A DNA stretch of 64,000 nucleotides from the NCBI RefSeq assembly GCF_014534645.1, contig NZ_JACVQF010000228.1, positions 1 through 64,000 on the forward strand, written 5' to 3'. The translations under genes were made by a program, and so were the position numbers. This stretch comes from Streptomyces griseicoloratus (lineage in GTDB: Bacteria > Actinomycetota > Actinomycetes > Streptomycetales > Streptomycetaceae). Shown one piece after another: positions 11,174 through 18,911 of this stretch; positions within the stretch are counted from its first letter, which is position 1; every line of letters starts with the position of its first letter. The notes under the pieces are model-generated. The model ran no database searches, was not told where the DNA came from, and saw nothing but the letters and a program-made list of their open reading frames with translations.

Positions 11174-12625
11174 TTATCGCGTGGCCGGGGGCGCCGCCAC
11201 CTCGGCACAGGCCGTGCGCAGGCGCCGTACGCCCTCGGCGATCTCCTCGCCGCCCGCGACCGCCGCGAAGCTCAGCCTGATGTGTGCGGCGGGGGGTTCC
11301 GCGCTGAAGTACGGGCGCCCGGGCGTGACCGCGACGCCCGCCCGCAGGGCCGCCGCCGTCAGCGCCGGCTCGGACATGCCGTCGGGCAGCCGCAGCCACA
11401 GGTGGTAGCCGCCGGACGGGATGTGGGGCAGTGACAGGTCCGGCAGGTGCAGCCGCAGCGCGGACGTCATCATGTCCCGGCGTGCCTTCAACTCCGCCGA
11501 CAGGGCACGCAGATGACGCGGCCAGGCGGGCGAGCCGACGAGTTCGAGCGCCGCCTCCTGGAGGGGCCGGGGCACGAAGAAGGTGTCGACGACCTGGATG
11601 GCCCGCAGCCGTTCCAGCACGGGGCCGCGGGCCGCCAGGGCGCTCACCCGGAAGCTGGGCGAGGTCGCCTTGGTCAGGGAGCCGACGTGGACGACGACGC
11701 CGTCCGGGTCGTCGGCGGCGAGGGGACGCGGCAGCGGCCCCGCGTCCTCGTGCACCAGCCGTCGTACGAAGTCGTCCTCGACGACGAAGGCGCCGGCCTC
11801 GCGCGCGATGCGCAGCACCTCACCGCGCCGCCCGGGGGCGAGCACGGCGCCGGTCGGGTTCTGGAACAGGGGCTGGCAGACGAAGACGCGGGCGCCGGTC
11901 GCACGGAAGGCGTCGGCGAGCAGGGCGGGCCGCACGCCGTCGGCGTCCACGGGGACGGGGACCGGGCGCAGGCCGGCCGCCCGGGCGATGGCCAGCATGC
12001 CGGGGTAGGTGGGCGACTCGACGAGGACGGGAGCGCCGGGCGGCGCCAGCGCGCGCAGGGCGGTCGTGAGCGCGGACTGGCCGCCGGCGGTGACCAGCAC
12101 CTCGGCGGCCGTGACGGCCCCGCCGATGCTGCGCGCGAACCACTCCCGCAGCTCGAACAGCCCCTCCATCGGCGGGCGGCCCCAGGCGCCGGGGCGGCGG
12201 CCCGCCCGCGAGAGCGCCGCCGCCATCGCCCGCTCCGGCTGCAGCGACGGGTGCAGATAGCCCCCGTTGAACTCCACCACACCGGGCGACGGAGCGGTCA
12301 GCGAGGCCAGCACACCGGAGGCGTCCACCGAGCGCGGTACGAGATCGGCGGCGCCGTCGGCGCTGAGCGCGACCTCCTGCCAGGAGGTGTCCCCGGCGGG
12401 CCCGCCGGAGGGGCGCGGCCGGGCCCGGAAGGCTCCCGCGCCGGGCCGGGTGACCACCAGCCCCTCGGCGGCCAGCTGCGCCAGGGCGCGCGACACGGTC
12501 ACCGGGCTCACCCGGAACCTCTCGACGAGGGCTCGACTGGACGGGAGCTTTCCTCCCGGCGAGTAGCGGTCGAGCTCCCGCCGCAACTGGTTCGCCAGCT
12601 CACCGACACTGCTACGCTCATGCAT
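11174..12625 (-). CDS. MocR-type PLP-dependent transcriptional regulator
   Basis: A 483-residue fusion of an N-terminal GntR-type winged helix (residues 1-75: GGKLPSSRALVERF, SPVTVSRALAQLAAEGLV) with a class I aminotransferase-fold domain (about 115-480). The PLP lysine is in GSLTKATSPSFRVS, and VEDDFVRRL carries the cofactor aspartate. Such regulators usually sense PLP or an amino acid and control a neighbouring gene. Here the neighbour is the divergent DMT exporter, whose start codon overlaps this one. The ATG at 12625 lies 8 nt after a TACTCT box, so the transcript is probably leaderless. Confidence 0.9.
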   Translation of the reverse strand: MHERSSVGELANQLRRELDRYSPGGKLPSSRALVERFRVSPVTVSRALAQLAAEGLVVTRPGAGAFRARPRPSGGPAGDTSWQEVALSADGAADLVPRSVDASGVLASLTAPSPGVVEFNGGYLHPSLQPERAMAAALSRAGRRPGAWGRPPMEGLFELREWFARSIGGAVTAAEVLVTAGGQSALTTALRALAPPGAPVLVESPTYPGMLAIARAAGLRPVPVPVDADGVRPALLADAFRATGARVFVCQPLFQNPTGAVLAPGRRGEVLRIAREAGAFVVEDDFVRRLVHEDAGPLPRPLAADDPDGVVVHVGSLTKATSPSFRVSALAARGPVLERLRAIQVVDTFFVPRPLQEAALELVGSPAWPRHLRALSAELKARRDMMTSALRLHLPDLSLPHIPSGGYHLWLRLPDGMSEPALTAAALRAGVAVTPGRPYFSAEPPAAHIRLSFAAVAGGEEIAEGVRRLRTACAEVAAPPATR

Positions 12626-12645
12626 GAGAGCACAGAGTAGCGCTA
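12613..12645. promoter_or_regulatory. Overlapping divergent leaderless promoters with palindromic start-codon site
   Basis: CTCATGCATGAG (12617-12628) is a perfect 12-bp palindrome that contains both ATG start codons: plus-strand ATG at 12624 and minus-strand ATG at 12625. TACGCT (12613-12618) and, on the minus strand, TACTCT (12639-12634) are placed 5-8 nt before the two start codons, as -10 boxes of leaderless transcripts. TAGCGCTA (12638-12645) is a second palindrome. The layout leaves no separate intergenic region, so a regulator bound here would act on both genes. Confidence 0.6.
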
Positions 12646-13574
12646 CCGAACCGTCGAAGATAGCGGTCAGCGACCCGAGCGGGGCCCGTGGCACGGCGGA
12701 AGCGTCCGCCCCGGCGCGTGCGTCCGTCGGCACCCTCCAGGCGGCCCTCGGCGTCACCGCCTTCTCCCTCACGTTCCCCGCCACCGCCTGGGGCCTGGAG
12801 GGCTTCGGGCCCTGGTCCCTGGTGGCCGTGCGCAGCGTCCTCGCCGCCCTGATCGCCGGCGGCTGTCTGCTGGCGGTCGGGGCGGCGCTGCCCGACCGGC
12901 GGCACTGGGCGGGCCTCGCGGTGGTGGCCGGCGGGGTGGTCCTCGGCTTCCCCCTGCTCACCACGCTGGCCCTGCAGACCTCGACCACCGCGCACGCGGC
13001 CGTCGTGGTCGGCCTGCTCCCGCTGACGACCGCGCTGCTGTCCGCCCTGCGCATGGGCACCCGACCCTCGCGCACCTTCTGGATCGCGGCCCTGGCGGGC
13101 GCCGCGGCCGTGGTCGCCTTCACCGTGCAGCAGAGCGGCGGCGCCCTCACCTCGGCCGACGCCTACCTCTTCGCGGCGCTGCTGGTGTGCGCGGCCGGTT
13201 ACACCGAGGGCGGCCGGCTGGCCCGGGTGATGCCGGGCTGGCAGGTCATCGGCTGGGCGCTGGTGCTGTGCGTGCCGCTCGCCGTGCCCGCGGCCGCGGT
13301 GGCGCTGGCGTACGAGCCCGTCCACCTGACGGCGCACAGCGTGACGGGACTGCTGTGGGTGGCGGCGGGCTCGCAGTTCCTCGGCCTGGTCGTCTGGTAC
13401 CGGGGCATGGCGGTCATCGGCATTCCGAAGGCCAGCCAGTTGCAGCTGGCCCAGCCGCTGCTCACACTGGTGTGGTCGGTGCTGCTCCTGGGCGAGCACC
13501 TGACGGTGGCCGCCCCGCTGACGGCGGCCGCGGTGCTGGTGTGCATCGCGGTCACCCAGCGGGCCCGAGGCTGA
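12624..13574 (+). CDS. DMT superfamily exporter (EamA family)
   Basis: A 316-residue inner-membrane transporter of the drug/metabolite family. Two EamA repeats with about ten hydrophobic helices can be followed from VGTLQAALGV to LVCIAVTQRA; the second repeat ends with the common IPKASQLQLAQPLLTLVWSVLLLGE segment. A 30-residue hydrophilic N-terminal tail is present. Members export amino acids and other small metabolites. Its overlap with the MocR regulator suggests that this regulator controls it in response to an amino-acid-related or PLP-related signal. Confidence 0.88.
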   Translation: MRAQSSATEPSKIAVSDPSGARGTAEASAPARASVGTLQAALGVTAFSLTFPATAWGLEGFGPWSLVAVRSVLAALIAGGCLLAVGAALPDRRHWAGLAVVAGGVVLGFPLLTTLALQTSTTAHAAVVVGLLPLTTALLSALRMGTRPSRTFWIAALAGAAAVVAFTVQQSGGALTSADAYLFAALLVCAAGYTEGGRLARVMPGWQVIGWALVLCVPLAVPAAAVALAYEPVHLTAHSVTGLLWVAAGSQFLGLVVWYRGMAVIGIPKASQLQLAQPLLTLVWSVLLLGEHLTVAAPLTAAAVLVCIAVTQRARG

Positions 13575-13602
13575 GCGGCACACAGGTGAGGAGGCCTCGC
13601 AG

Positions 13603-13797
13603 ATGCACGCAACCAAGGGCGACCAGCTCGTACAGCACGGCCGGGTGGTCGGCCAGCACGACAAGGTCGGCGAGATCGTCGAAGTGATGGGCCAGGAAGG
13701 CAACCCCCCGTACCGCGTCCGCTTCGAGGACGGGCACGAGGCCGTGTGCTCCCCCGGCCCCGACACCGAGATCCGGCACAAGGAGATACGGACGTGA
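13603..13797 (+). CDS. DUF1918 domain protein
   Basis: A 64-residue protein matching the small actinobacterial DUF1918 family: GDQLVQHGRVVGQHDKVGEIVEV followed by PPYRVRFEDGHEAVCSPGPD. The sequence reads as a compact SH3-like beta barrel. The ATG has a clear GGAGG 11 nt upstream. It follows the DMT exporter by 28 bp on the same strand and its stop is one base from the stop of the converging GHL10 gene. Function unknown. Confidence 0.85.
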   Translation: MHATKGDQLVQHGRVVGQHDKVGEIVEVMGQEGNPPYRVRFEDGHEAVCSPGPDTEIRHKEIRT

Positions 13798-13798
13798 C

Positions 13799-15043
13799 TC
13801 AGCGCGGGGGGTCGGCCGGCCGCCCGTAATGGTCGGCGGCCACGCGTGCCATCGCGCCGATCCGGTCCTCCGCGAGATCCTTCGCCGCGAAGAAGACGTG
13901 CCCGCGCACCTGGGGATGGCGCTCGGCCAGTGTCAGGTGACGGGACAGCTCGGCCGCGTCCTGCCAGGCGGCGGGCTGTGCGGGGTCGCCCGCCTTGTAC
14001 AGGGCCTCTCCCACGTACAGCTTGGTGCGGCTGCCCTTGGCCACGTCGGCCCACCAGGGCAGGAGCTTGGCGTAGTCGGCGGCGGCCAGGCCGATGTTCC
14101 AGTACAGCTGCGGGACGATGTAGTCGATCCAGCCCTCCCGCACCCACTTGCGGGTGTCCGCGTACAGGTCGTCGTACGTCTGCACGCCCGCCCGGGTGTC
14201 CGAGCCGCGCGGGTCGGTGGCCGCGTTGCGCCACACCCCGAAGGGGCTGATGCCGAAGCGGGCCGTGGGCCGGATCTTCTTGACGCGGGCCGCGGTCTCG
14301 CGCACCAGCCGGTCGATGTTGTCCCGCCGCCACGCGGCCCTGCTGGAGAAGCCGCCGCCGTGGGCCCGGTAGGCCGCGGCGTCGTCGAAGGTCCGGCCCG
14401 CCACCGGGTACGGGTAGAAGTAGTCGTCGAAGTGGACGCCGTCCACGGGGTACTTCGCCACCGCGTCCATCATCGCGTCCTGCACGAAGGCCCGGACCTG
14501 GGGCAGCCCCGGGTTGTAGTAGAGCTTCCCGCCGTACGGCACCACCCAGTCGGGGTGCCGGCGGGCGGGGTGGGACGGGATGAGCCGGGTCGGCTCGTCG
14601 TGCACGGCGACGCGGTACGGGTTGAACCAGGCGTGCAGCTCCAGGCCGCGCGCGTGGGCCTCCTTCACGGCCGTGCCCAGCGGGTCCCAGCCCGGGGCGC
14701 GGCCCTGGCTGCCGGACAGGTACTGCGACCACGGCTCGTGGGCCGACGGCCACAGGGCGTCGGCCGTCGGGCGGACCTGGAGGATCACCGTGTTGAGCCG
14801 GTACCGGACCGCCGTGTCGAGGTGGCCGATCAGCTCGGCGCGCTGCTCGGACGCGCTCAGCCCCTGCCGGGTGGGCCAGTCGCGGTTGACCACGGTCGCC
14901 AGCCACATGCCCCGCATCTCGGTGAGGGCCCGGCCCGGGGCCCCGGGGGCGGGGTCCGCCGACGGCACCGCCGACGCCCGTGACGCCGTCGTGAGCGCCG
15001 ACAACGCCGCCACCGCGAAGGCACGACGCGAGACACGGCCCAT
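13799..15043 (-). CDS. Tat-exported glycosyl hydrolase-like 10 (GHL10) protein
   Basis: A 414-residue secreted TIM-barrel protein of the GHL10/DUF187 family. The N-terminus VSRRAFAVAALSAL is a twin-arginine signal, so it is probably exported folded by the Tat system, whose genes tatA and tatC are in this window. Family segments include EMRGMWLATVVNRDWP, NTVILQVRPTADALWPS, LHAWFNPYRVA, YPVDGVHFDDYFYPYP, GISPFGVWRN and WIDYIVPQLYWNIG. GHL10 proteins act on or bind cell-wall or storage glycans, but the substrate is not settled. GGAGG sits 6 nt before the ATG. Confidence 0.87.
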   Translation of the reverse strand: MGRVSRRAFAVAALSALTTASRASAVPSADPAPGAPGRALTEMRGMWLATVVNRDWPTRQGLSASEQRAELIGHLDTAVRYRLNTVILQVRPTADALWPSAHEPWSQYLSGSQGRAPGWDPLGTAVKEAHARGLELHAWFNPYRVAVHDEPTRLIPSHPARRHPDWVVPYGGKLYYNPGLPQVRAFVQDAMMDAVAKYPVDGVHFDDYFYPYPVAGRTFDDAAAYRAHGGGFSSRAAWRRDNIDRLVRETAARVKKIRPTARFGISPFGVWRNAATDPRGSDTRAGVQTYDDLYADTRKWVREGWIDYIVPQLYWNIGLAAADYAKLLPWWADVAKGSRTKLYVGEALYKAGDPAQPAAWQDAAELSRHLTLAERHPQVRGHVFFAAKDLAEDRIGAMARVAADHYGRPADPPR

Positions 15044-15217
15044 GGGGAGACCTCCACAACGCTGGGGATCCGTACGGTCACGGATCGTGGACGGAAGCCC
15101 AGCATGCCCGACCCGGACGAGGGATCGGCGGCACTTCGGGGGTAACGTGCACGATCGGAGCAGGCGCCGGGGACCCCGGCGGACCTGCCTCAGCCGTAGA
15201 TCAGCGAAAGGGACGAT

Positions 15218-16090
15218 GTGACCGGCATCTCGGGAGATATCGCACGCGTCGGCGTGGTCGGCTGCGGTCAGATGGGGGCGGGCATCGCCGAGGTGTGCGC
15301 CCGCTCCGGCCTGGAGGTCATGGTCGCCGAGACCACCGGCGAGGCCCTGGAGATCGGCCGGACCCGGCTGTTCAACTCCCTCGCCAAGGCCGCCGAGCGC
15401 GGCAAGATCACCGAGGAGGAGCGGGACGCGACGCAGGCGCGCCTGAGCTTCACCACCGATCTGGGCGAGTTCGCCGACCGCGACCTGGTGATCGAGGCCG
15501 TGGTCGAGAACGAGCAGGTCAAGACCGAGATCTTCCAGGTGCTCGACCAGATCGTGACGCGCCCGGACGCGATCCTGGCCTCCAACACCTCCTCGATCCC
15601 GCTGGTGAAGCTGGCGGTCGCCACCTCGCGGCCGGACCACGTCATCGGCATCCACTTCTTCAACCCGGCCCCCGTGCAGCAGCTCGTCGAGCTGATCCCG
15701 GCGCTCACCACCTCCGAGGGCACGCTCAGCCGGGCCCAGCTCTTCACGGAGAAGGTGCTCGGCAAGCACGCCATCCGCGCCCAGGACCGCTCCGGGTTCG
15801 TGGTGAACGCGCTGCTGATCCCGTACCTGCTCTCCGCGATCCGGATGTTCGAGTCGGGCATCGCCAGCCGCGAGGACATCGACAACGGCATGGAGATGGG
15901 CTGCGCCCACCCGATGGGCCCGCTGAAGCTGTCCGACCTGATCGGCCTGGACACGGTGGCCTCGGTCGCGCACTCGATGTACGAGGAGTACAAGGAGCCG
16001 CTGTACGCCGCTCCCCCGCTGCTCCAGCGGATGGTCGACGCGGGCCGGCTCGGCCGCAAGACCGGTTCCGGCTTCTACACCTACGGCTGA
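15218..16090 (+). CDS. 3-hydroxybutyryl-CoA dehydrogenase
   Basis: A 290-residue NAD(P)-dependent 3-hydroxyacyl-CoA dehydrogenase, interconverting acetoacetyl-CoA and 3-hydroxybutyryl-CoA in the cytoplasm. The N-terminal Rossmann motif is VGVVGCGQMGAGIAEV. The catalytic region has SNTSSIPL, the His of IGIHFFNPAP with the distal Glu-x-Gln area, and RSGFVVNALLIPYL, MGCAHPMGPLKLSD and the C-terminal GRKTGSGFYTY. Length matches stand-alone Hbd enzymes. GTG start with GAAAGGGA upstream. Likely used for butyryl-CoA or ethylmalonyl-CoA supply, or polyhydroxybutyrate metabolism; context does not decide. Confidence 0.93.
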   Translation: MTGISGDIARVGVVGCGQMGAGIAEVCARSGLEVMVAETTGEALEIGRTRLFNSLAKAAERGKITEEERDATQARLSFTTDLGEFADRDLVIEAVVENEQVKTEIFQVLDQIVTRPDAILASNTSSIPLVKLAVATSRPDHVIGIHFFNPAPVQQLVELIPALTTSEGTLSRAQLFTEKVLGKHAIRAQDRSGFVVNALLIPYLLSAIRMFESGIASREDIDNGMEMGCAHPMGPLKLSDLIGLDTVASVAHSMYEEYKEPLYAAPPLLQRMVDAGRLGRKTGSGFYTYG

Positions 16091-16110
16091 CTACACGCAG
16101 CGACCGCTGC

Positions 16111-16144
16111 GCGGGCCCGGCACCTGGCGAGGTGCCGGGCCCGC
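16111..16144 (+). terminator. Perfect 15-bp hairpin after the 3-hydroxybutyryl-CoA dehydrogenase gene
   Basis: GCGGGCCCGGCACCT (16111-16125) pairs perfectly with AGGTGCCGGGCCCGC (16130-16144) around a GGCG loop, 20 nt after the stop codon. No T-run follows, which is usual for Streptomyces terminators. Confidence 0.85.
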
Positions 16145-16285
16145 GGCATTCACACACCGTGTGCGCACCGGGCACGCATATGCCCCTCGCACACTCTCCC
16201 CACGCGCCCACCAGGGGGGTTGACTCACCATGCGCATGCAAGGGATGTGATCCAACAACCGTTCGACCACGAAAGGAGCGGATTC

Positions 16286-16543
16286 GTGACCGCCGATCCC
16301 GGGCAACCCGCCGTCCCTGGAGAACTCGCAGAGTTACGGCGCCGCCTCGACGTCGCCTACGCCCGCGTCGAGGGCGGACTGGCCCTGCTCAGCCACCGCA
16401 CCGAGGAGACCGCCAAGGAACTGGACGAGCTGAGCACCCGCCTCGTCACCCTGGAGCACGCCCGCTGGCCGCTGCCCGCGGTCACCGCCGTCACCGCGGT
16501 GGGGGCCCTCGTCGTCGCCGTCTGGCAGGCGCTCGGCCGCTAG
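16286..16543 (+). CDS. Small coiled-coil protein with C-terminal membrane anchor, TTA-containing
   Basis: I do not recognise a named family. The 85-residue product has a helical region of about 45 residues with heptad-like Leu spacing (LAELRRRLDVAYARVEGGLALL to LEHARW) and one C-terminal membrane helix (LPAVTAVTAVGALVVAVWQAL). Leu17 is encoded by TTA (16334-16336), read only by the bldA tRNA, so translation should be limited to cells in which mature bldA tRNA is present. The GTG at 16286 is chosen because AAAGGAG lies 8 nt upstream. Confidence 0.72.
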   Translation: MTADPGQPAVPGELAELRRRLDVAYARVEGGLALLSHRTEETAKELDELSTRLVTLEHARWPLPAVTAVTAVGALVVAVWQALGR

Positions 16544-16571
16544 GCCACCGGCCCTGCGGCGGCGGGGGGAC

Positions 16572-17117
16572 TCAGGGCCCGGTGTCCTGGCCGAGCCGGA
16601 GGTGGTGCAGCAGGAGCAACGCGGCCGCCATGTTGGCGGCCGGGACCTCCCCGCGGGCGACCATGTCGGGAACGAGCTTGAGGGGGACCCATTCCCGGCG
16701 GTCCGACTCGAAGTCGTCCACGGGGTGTCCGACGTACTCGCCCTGGTCGGCCCAGTAGATGTGGTGCCGGGCGTCGGTGAGCCCGTTGGACGGCTCCACG
16801 CTCATGAGGTGGTGCAGCGGTCCCGGCCGCCAGCCGGTCTCCTCCTCCAGCTCCCTGGCCGCCGCGCGGGCGACGTCCTCGCCGTCCTCGACGACGCCGG
16901 CCGCGAGTTCCCACCCCCAGCTGTCGGTGATGAAGCGGTGCCGCCACAGCAGGAGGACCTCGTTGGCCTCGTTGACCACCGTGGCGACGGCGACCGGCCG
17001 CATCCGTATGAGGAAGTGGTCGAGATGGCGGCCGTCCGGTAGCGCGACATCGGCGAGATTGACGCTGAACCAGCGGTTTGAGTACACAGGCTGTTCGTTC
17101 TGTTTCGTCCACTGCAC
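16572..17117 (-). CDS. NUDIX hydrolase
   Basis: A 181-residue NUDIX protein. The catalytic box GVVEDGEDVARAAARELEEETGW (about 75-97) fits Gx5Ex7REUxEExGU, and the N-terminal strand block NRWFSVNLADVALPDGRHLDHFLI resembles ADP-ribose pyrophosphatases. It should hydrolyse a nucleoside diphosphate linked to another group; the exact substrate is unknown. The GTG at 17117 has GGAAGGTGG upstream; an upstream ATG at 17183 would precede that ribosome-binding site. Confidence 0.9.
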   Translation of the reverse strand: MQWTKQNEQPVYSNRWFSVNLADVALPDGRHLDHFLIRMRPVAVATVVNEANEVLLLWRHRFITDSWGWELAAGVVEDGEDVARAAARELEEETGWRPGPLHHLMSVEPSNGLTDARHHIYWADQGEYVGHPVDDFESDRREWVPLKLVPDMVARGEVPAANMAAALLLLHHLRLGQDTGP

Positions 17118-17239
17118 GGTTCTGCCACCTTCCGCTGAGTAGATGGCAATATCGCAGCCGGAACGGTCTGACAGCAGGCGCACGGCAACCGCTCACGGCG
17201 CAGCGGCGGGCGCAGCGGACCCGTCACGGGCGCACGGCG

Positions 17240-18580
17240 TTACAGCGGTACGCGCAGTGCCCCGTCGATGAGCTCGGCCGCCTCGGCCGTGCCCGCGCAG
17301 CCGCTGCGCACCAGGTGGTCGCGCACCGCCCGGAGTCTGTCGCGCAGGCGCTGGGACTCCATCCCCCGGGCCTGCTCGGCCATCTGCACGGCCGTGGCCA
17401 CCGCCTTGTCGGCGTTGCCCCGGCGCAGCTCGATCGTGCTGAGCATGGCCAGCCGGTGCACCCGGCCCCGGTCGTGCGCCGGGTTGCCGACGGCCGCCGC
17501 GGCGTGCTCGGCCGCCGCCGCCACTTCGCCGAGACTGAGCAGCGCCTCCGCCACCTGGACGTTGACGAGCCCGGGCTGGACGTAGCCGGTCTCGTCGGGC
17601 TCGTATCCGCGCCGGATGCGTTCCGCGGCCTGCTCGGCCCGGCGGATGCAGGACAGGGCGCTCGTGCCGTCGCCGAGGTGGGCGTACGCCTTCGCCTGCA
17701 TCGCGTACAGGTCGGAGGCGAGCGCCGGGGTGATGTGCCGGCCGGCGGCCCGCAGGGCCGCCTCGGCGAAGGCGACGGCCTGCCGGTACTCGCGCATGAA
17801 CAGCGCCTGGTTGACCAGCAGCGCGATGACGTAGGCGCCGAGTCCCCGGTCGCCGCTCGCCTTCGCGAGCCTGAGGGCCTGGTGGAAGTAGCGCTGGGCG
17901 AGGCCGTGCGCGTCGGAGTCGTACGCGCAGATGCCGGCGACCGCGACCAGCCCGCCGGTGGCCCGGTGGAGCTGGCGGCCGGTGGCATCGGTGTAGCCGC
18001 CGCGCAGCAGCGGGGCGGCCTCGGAGTTGAGGAAGCCGACGATGCGGGCGCGGGTCGCCACGCCGCCGGCCTTCCGGTACATCTGCTCGTAGTGCGTGCG
18101 GGCCGAGCGCAGCATCTCCAGGTCGGCCGCGGTGACCCGGTGCCGGCCGCCGCGGGAGACGTCCACGTCCTCGGGCGGGTTCTCCCACTCCCACACCGGC
18201 ATCACGGCGGGCGTGCCGGTGAGCGCGGGCGCGCCCAGGATGTGCGGGCGCTGCTGCTGGTCGGAGCGCCACAGCGCGGTGGCCCGCTCGACGAACCCGG
18301 ACAGCGAGCCGGTGTGCGCGGCGGCCGGCTCGCCGGGCACGCCGAGACCGATGTCGTCGAGGGTGACGGGCCGGTGCAGCCGGGCCGCGAGGACCTCGCA
18401 GATCAGGTCGGGCACCTGGCCGCGCGGCCGCTGCCCCTTCAGCCACCGGGCGACGGCGGTGTGTTCGTACCTGAGGGAGAGCCCGCGGGCCCGTCCCGCC
18501 TGGTTGACGTGCGCGGCCAGTCCCGCGTGCGAGATCCCGGCCTCGTCCAGGATCGCGTCGAGCAGAGTGTTGGGCTGCAT
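17240..18580 (-). CDS. HTH-TPR transcriptional regulator (NsdA-like)
   Basis: A 446-residue regulator with an N-terminal helix-turn-helix (about 1-75: AGLAAHVNQAGRARGLSLRYEHTAVARWLKG, then PDLICEVLAARLHRPVTLDDIG) and a long helical C-terminal region (about 150-440) built of TPR-type repeats such as GLAQRYFHQALRLAKASGD and ADKAVATAVQMAEQA. This arrangement is found in NsdA/NsdB-type Streptomyces regulators that influence development and antibiotic production. Targets are unknown. A 17-bp palindrome lies 66 bp upstream of its start. Confidence 0.82.
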   Translation of the reverse strand: MQPNTLLDAILDEAGISHAGLAAHVNQAGRARGLSLRYEHTAVARWLKGQRPRGQVPDLICEVLAARLHRPVTLDDIGLGVPGEPAAAHTGSLSGFVERATALWRSDQQQRPHILGAPALTGTPAVMPVWEWENPPEDVDVSRGGRHRVTAADLEMLRSARTHYEQMYRKAGGVATRARIVGFLNSEAAPLLRGGYTDATGRQLHRATGGLVAVAGICAYDSDAHGLAQRYFHQALRLAKASGDRGLGAYVIALLVNQALFMREYRQAVAFAEAALRAAGRHITPALASDLYAMQAKAYAHLGDGTSALSCIRRAEQAAERIRRGYEPDETGYVQPGLVNVQVAEALLSLGEVAAAAEHAAAAVGNPAHDRGRVHRLAMLSTIELRRGNADKAVATAVQMAEQARGMESQRLRDRLRAVRDHLVRSGCAGTAEAAELIDGALRVPL

Positions 18581-18911
18581 GGGTGCCCCCCGGAGTGACT
18601 CGGTGCCGTCAGAGTAGTGGCTTGCCGTTCGGGTGTGGGCCGGTCTTCACACGGGGTGTGAACGGAGTACGCGAATCCATGCTGTGCGCGCGCTGTTGCG
18701 CACAGTTCCTTACCGGTTGACTGAACTGCCTCGAAAGAGGCCGGCCGGGCCGCCGGCTCCCCCTCGTACAGTGCGGCGGCCCGATTGCGCGCCGTCCGCC
18801 CAGCTGCCTGCCCGACACTCCGTGGCGGGGCGGACGGCTCCGCCGGCAACGCGGGTGACTACGCGCCGGGCGTCACAGGTGCGTTGTCGGCCGCGGCGCC
18901 GTCGTGGCTTG
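18581..18911. promoter_or_regulatory. Upstream region of the HTH-TPR regulator with two inverted repeats
   Basis: No gene is supported in this 331-bp gap. TTCACAC-GGG-GTGTGAA (18646-18662) is a perfect 17-bp palindrome, and CTGTGCGC (18682-18689) and GCGCACAG (18698-18705) form an 8-bp inverted repeat just beyond it. Both are well placed to be operators for the HTH-TPR gene transcribed leftward from about here. I could not fix a convincing -35/-10 pair. Confidence 0.5.
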
